Assembly (NCBI GenBank): GCA_964479745.1
Contig: CAYZNJ010000013.1
Location: 1-15,330 of the forward strand
Length of the DNA: 15,330 bases
Direction: 5' to 3'
Source of the DNA: JACPNK01 sp964479745
Lineage (GTDB): Bacteria; Patescibacteriota; Minisyncoccia; 2-02-FULL-40-12; IGHO2-12-FULL-4
Shown here: positions 12,864-15,330 of the stretch, piece by piece
Numbering within the stretch: position 1 is the stretch's first letter
Layout of the letters: each line of letters opens with the position of its first letter
Program-made: the position numbers and the translations under genes
Notes under the pieces: model-generated
Told to the model about the DNA's origin: nothing
Database searches by the model: none
What the model saw: only the letters and a program-made list of their open reading frames with translations

Positions 12864-14043
12864 GATGATATTTCCAAAAAACAAACCTCGCAGACAAGCC
12901 GGTTAGAAAAAACAACAAAGCAAGAGTCAGAGGCAAACGGTAGATATGCTGTTCGGTAACATAATTTTTAGAACCGACAACAGTGGCATGCAAAGCATCC
13001 AAATGTTTAATGACCTTGCTCAAAGAGGCTTCATCGGTCGCCAAAAAAGATTCACCGCCGTATTGCTTAACCTCTTTCAGTAAAGCGTCGGTCATTCTGA
13101 CTTGCGGAGAATTTTCGCCATGCGCTTTTATTTCTCCCTCGCGGTCAGGATCCAAGAAGATCAAATAGGACACTATGCCTCTTTTTTGAAGTCCTTTAAG
13201 TTGCTCCTCCGGGTCGGTTTCAGAAGCGCCGTCGGTTATAATTACCACTGATCTTTTTTTTAACAGGGGATCTTTTTTATTTTCTTCCGCAATTTTTTTG
13301 TCGCCCTTTTCGTCAAAAACTTTAATTACAGCTTCAAGGGCAAGAGCCAAATCGGTCCCGCCTTCACCTTCAATTTCATCAAAACTTTTGAGAATAAACT
13401 TGTCAGGGAAGTTTTTAGGAGTTTTGGGGTCGGCTGTCACCATAGGCCCGGTAGCCACGTTGAAAAGAAAGCCTTCATTGTCTGTCGTAAAATCAGCTAT
13501 TATGCGCGGATAATACGAGAATGTGACATAGAAAGACCTGTCTTTTTTGTCTTTGCGCGAAGCAACTAACTGTAGAATAAAATCCTGCACTAACTCTGCC
13601 CTGCATTTGTCGGTGCTATGGTACTTGAAACCCATGGAACCCGAGGTGTCTCTTAAATAGCCAACCTCTCTTGCTTGTTCAAGTTGAACCTGCTTATTTT
13701 GAATTGTGTAAGGATCGGCTATGGCAACCAGAACAAGAACTGCTCCACCGGCAAGGAAAACAGCCGGAATCAAAGTTAAGATTTTATGGGCCAAACCCGG
13801 TTTAACTTCCTCTGAAATCAGATGGCCGGAGTGAACATAGCAGCCAGTCTTTTTGTTTTTACGCCAGTTCTTACAATTCTTTCGCCAGCGCAAAAAAAGT
13901 ACCAACAAAAGAGCCGCGGCCAAAAAAGCCGCGGCCCGAATGGCAAAGTACTCTTTCTTAAGTAAAACCAAAGACCAGTCTGTGCCAAAAAAACCGGAGA
14001 GATTTTCATGCATTAGCAGAAGCAACTCTCTTAAGAAGTTCAT
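12853..14043 (-). CDS. mxaC: vWA-domain membrane protein, MxaC/BatB-like
   Basis: The protein has 396 residues. Membrane segments lie at about 33-52 and 88-108, and one near the C-terminus (369-389). The vWA domain between them carries a full MIDAS: Asp132-x-Ser134-x-Ser136 (RDTSGSMG), Thr230 (GEGGTDLALAL) and Asp271 (VVIITDGASE). A functional metal-binding site is therefore likely. It faces the periplasm or exterior if the topology follows the Bat/Mxa family. The ATG at 14043 overlaps the upstream stop as ATGA and has a perfect GGAGGAAG ribosome site, which is why the longer frame starting at 14106 is rejected. It is the second gene of the operon. MxaC is the vWA protein after MxaA in methylotroph clusters; BatB is the alternative. 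Confidence 0.72.
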   Translation of the reverse strand: MNFLRELLLLMHENLSGFFGTDWSLVLLKKEYFAIRAAAFLAAALLLVLFLRWRKNCKNWRKNKKTGCYVHSGHLISEEVKPGLAHKILTLIPAVFLAGGAVLVLVAIADPYTIQNKQVQLEQAREVGYLRDTSGSMGFKYHSTDKCRAELVQDFILQLVASRKDKKDRSFYVTFSYYPRIIADFTTDNEGFLFNVATGPMVTADPKTPKNFPDKFILKSFDEIEGEGGTDLALALEAVIKVFDEKGDKKIAEENKKDPLLKKRSVVIITDGASETDPEEQLKGLQKRGIVSYLIFLDPDREGEIKAHGENSPQVRMTDALLKEVKQYGGESFLATDEASLSKVIKHLDALHATVVGSKNYVTEQHIYRLPLTLALLFFLTGLSARFVFWKYHQVV

Positions 14044-15116
14044 CGTTTCTTCCTCCACAGACTTGGCAGACGAACCTGCTTCAAACGGAAGATCATTCTT
14101 CGCCAAAGTGAGCCGCTTGCTTTCAGTTCCACGCTCAAGTTTCTTAAAGTCTGAACTTCTTCAATTAAGGACGTCGGGAAGCTGGTTTGCTGATAAAGCG
14201 CGCTATTCAAATAAACCAGTTCGTTCATCAGTTTGTAAAGCGCCGTTTTTTCCCGGACATATTCCATAGCCAGAATTTTTGCTTGAATTTCTTTCGGCGT
14301 ATCGGAGTTCAGAATTTCTGGCACATAAGCAATCAACAGCTGTTTCAGTCCGTTGGCAAGCTTGGCATGGTTCAGGCCTTTTTTTTCCTGTAGCTTAAGC
14401 ATGAACAACTTCAGAGCTTCTCTGGGCATAAGACGCTGTTCTGCTTGATCGTCAGACTCGTCAACCGCTTTGCCATCTTTTGACTTAAGGCCAACAGCAC
14501 GAAACTTGGCTGGCTGCCGGAACAACAAGAAAAGCAGCCACAAGGTAAACGCAATTTGTATTGCCACCGTATTTTTCCAGAACCGTTCTTCTTTTTGAAA
14601 AGAGCCGAAGTCTATAGTATCAATAATGTCGTCGGCGCCTTTGGTTAAGACACTGTCGTAACGCAAAATTGTAGGCGGTGACTTGAAAGTATAAACTTCT
14701 CGGCCTTCAAGCGGCTTGCCCGGCTCTTCTTTCACATAACGAAACGCCTGTTCGGGTATAATCAAATCGCCTTTTTTTTCATCTATGTATCGTAGGTAAT
14801 AAACCAAATCAAAATAATTTTCGTCCTTAAACTTGCGCCGGTTGGTTACCTCCAACTTGGTTCCTTTTTCAGGATCCAGTTCCAAACCAAAAGACATACT
14901 CTCGGGTTGAACTCCCTGCGGGCCGTCAAGCAGAACTTGATAGCCATCCATATAGCCGACGGTATAAGTCAGCTTGATCCTCTGCCAGTTGGTAAAAACT
15001 GTTACTGAAACACTCGGCGCGCGCACAATAACCGGATATTCTTCCTGGGCATTTACGGCCAGCTCAAGACCGGCAAAAGAAAGCGACAAAAAAAGCAAAG
15101 CAACCGATTTTCTCAT
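14040..15116 (-). CDS. mxaA: Membrane-anchored MxaA/BatD-like protein
   Basis: The protein has 358 residues. A signal peptide (1-23, ending VNA-QEE) is followed by an Ig/beta-sandwich-like extracytoplasmic part (about 25-180, VRAPSVSVTVFTNWQ and a YDLVYYLRYI-like strand region), a transmembrane segment (about 183-199) and a charged cytoplasmic part (200-358) with helical content. The segment LRYDSVLTKGADDIIDTIDFGSF (151-173) resembles, from memory, the conserved block near the membrane of MxaA-type proteins. MxaA is required for calcium incorporation into methanol dehydrogenase. It is the first gene of the operon, ATGA-coupled to the next. The leader holds AGGCAG 6 bases before the ATG and a TTGACT-18-TATTCT promoter. 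Confidence 0.65.
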   Translation of the reverse strand: MRKSVALLFLSLSFAGLELAVNAQEEYPVIVRAPSVSVTVFTNWQRIKLTYTVGYMDGYQVLLDGPQGVQPESMSFGLELDPEKGTKLEVTNRRKFKDENYFDLVYYLRYIDEKKGDLIIPEQAFRYVKEEPGKPLEGREVYTFKSPPTILRYDSVLTKGADDIIDTIDFGSFQKEERFWKNTVAIQIAFTLWLLFLLFRQPAKFRAVGLKSKDGKAVDESDDQAEQRLMPREALKLFMLKLQEKKGLNHAKLANGLKQLLIAYVPEILNSDTPKEIQAKILAMEYVREKTALYKLMNELVYLNSALYQQTSFPTSLIEEVQTLRNLSVELKASGSLWRRMIFRLKQVRLPSLWRKKR

Positions 15117-15154
15117 TTATATCTGCCTGTTTTTCAAAGTTCTCTTTGTTCCAA

Positions 15155-15184
15155 AGAATACAACAAAGTAGGATGGATAGTCAA
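15155..15184 (-). promoter_or_regulatory. Sigma70-type promoter of the mxaACKL-like operon
   Basis: TTGACT (15184-15179) and TATTCT (15160-15155) are separated by 18 bases on the minus strand. The predicted start lies near 15148, giving a leader of about 32 bases. This makes the mxaA-like gene the first of its operon; MoxR or DUF58 genes, normally upstream, are not in view. Confidence 0.55.
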
Positions 15185-15215
15185 ATCTTTGTTTGGGGAC
15201 AAGTTTGCTGAACAT

Positions 15216-15311
15216 TGCTTTTTTCGGACGCTTACTTTCCCAACAGAGAAAATGGACACGAGGCTTCGTGCTCACTGCTTTTTCCGGACGCTCGCTTTTT
15301 TCCAGCGAAAA
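15216..15311. repeat. Imperfect direct repeat with exactly 60-base period
   Basis: TGCTTTTTTCGGACGCTTAC (from 15216) recurs as TGCTTTTTCCGGACGCTCGC (from 15276), with partial similarity extending to the GAGAAAA / GCGAAAA segments. The interval between them contains ATGGACACGAGGCTTCGTGC. Both strands have open frames here with no recognisable protein, so I treat it as intergenic repeat. The rest of the 214-base stretch to the window edge shows nothing else I can name. Confidence 0.5.
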
Positions 15312-15330
15312 AGCTCGCTCTTTGAAAGCT

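Noticed and set aside
14044..14106. Longer N-terminus of the mxaC-like gene
   Set aside because: The ATGA overlap with GGAGGAAG just upstream fixes the start at 14043.
10945..15116. Reading the vWA cluster as a plain Bat (aerotolerance) operon
   Set aside because: The domains fit, but the order MxaA-like, vWA, helical, vWA and the adjoining PQQ dehydrogenase fit mxaACKL better. Bat remains the fallback without a search.
15252..15330. Possible plus-strand gene starting with ATG at 15252 and running off the right edge
   Set aside because: It translates the 60-base repeat, has only a weak ribosome site and shows no recognisable sequence. It cannot be judged without more sequence.
1..15330. tRNA, rRNA, CRISPR arrays, insertion sequences and alternative genetic code
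   Set aside because: I saw no cloverleaf-like gene, no regularly spaced repeats with unique spacers, no transposase, and no in-frame reassigned stops in the genes.

Overview
All fourteen genes I can support lie on the minus strand, so the window reads right to left. The organism looks like a member of the Candidate Phyla Radiation (Patescibacteria). This is inferred from the style of the CTP synthase N-terminus and from the winged-helix plus nucleotidyltransferase protein, a type I associate with that group. The compact layout, ATGA or TAATG gene overlaps and a hairpin terminator behind almost every transcription unit fit but do not prove it. The standard genetic code works throughout.

Layout in transcription order. 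(1) 15330-15117: 214 bases without a clear gene. They hold a 60-base-period imperfect repeat and a sigma70-type promoter. (2) 15116-10664: a five-gene operon. It encodes an exported, membrane-anchored BatD/MxaA-like protein, a von Willebrand A (vWA) membrane protein, a membrane-anchored helical protein, a second vWA membrane protein, and a small secreted Cys/His-rich protein. The A-C-K-L order matches mxaACKL, the genes that mature methanol dehydrogenase in methylotrophs. (3) 10576-9014: a PQQ-dependent alcohol/methanol dehydrogenase-family beta-propeller with an N-terminal membrane anchor and altered active-site positions. It sits behind its own terminator, probable promoter and strong ribosome site. 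(4) 8963-5954: a winged-helix nucleotidyltransferase and an exported SpoIVB-type (S55) protein. (5) 5843-4323: a secreted GH5-like glycosidase with a C-terminal Ig-like domain. (6) 4191-3355: a secreted trypsin-like protease. (7) 3244-1307: groES-groEL, preceded by a diverged CIRCE-like operator and ended by a long hairpin. (8) 1245 to the left edge: a short SelO-like pseudokinase overlapping the start of pyrG.

How the parts may work together. The main result is the combination of regions 2 and 3: a quinoprotein dehydrogenase beside four putative maturation factors (vWA proteins as metal-dependent insertion or chaperone factors, an Ig-like membrane protein and a helical partner) and a small Cys-rich secreted protein where a cytochrome or small subunit would normally be found. 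In a CPR-like genome this would be an unexpected periplasmic or cell-surface redox or metal-handling module. The other exported proteins (two proteases and a glycosidase) suggest a cell with a well-stocked envelope. The mxa assignment rests on domain architecture, residues and gene order, because no database search could be run.
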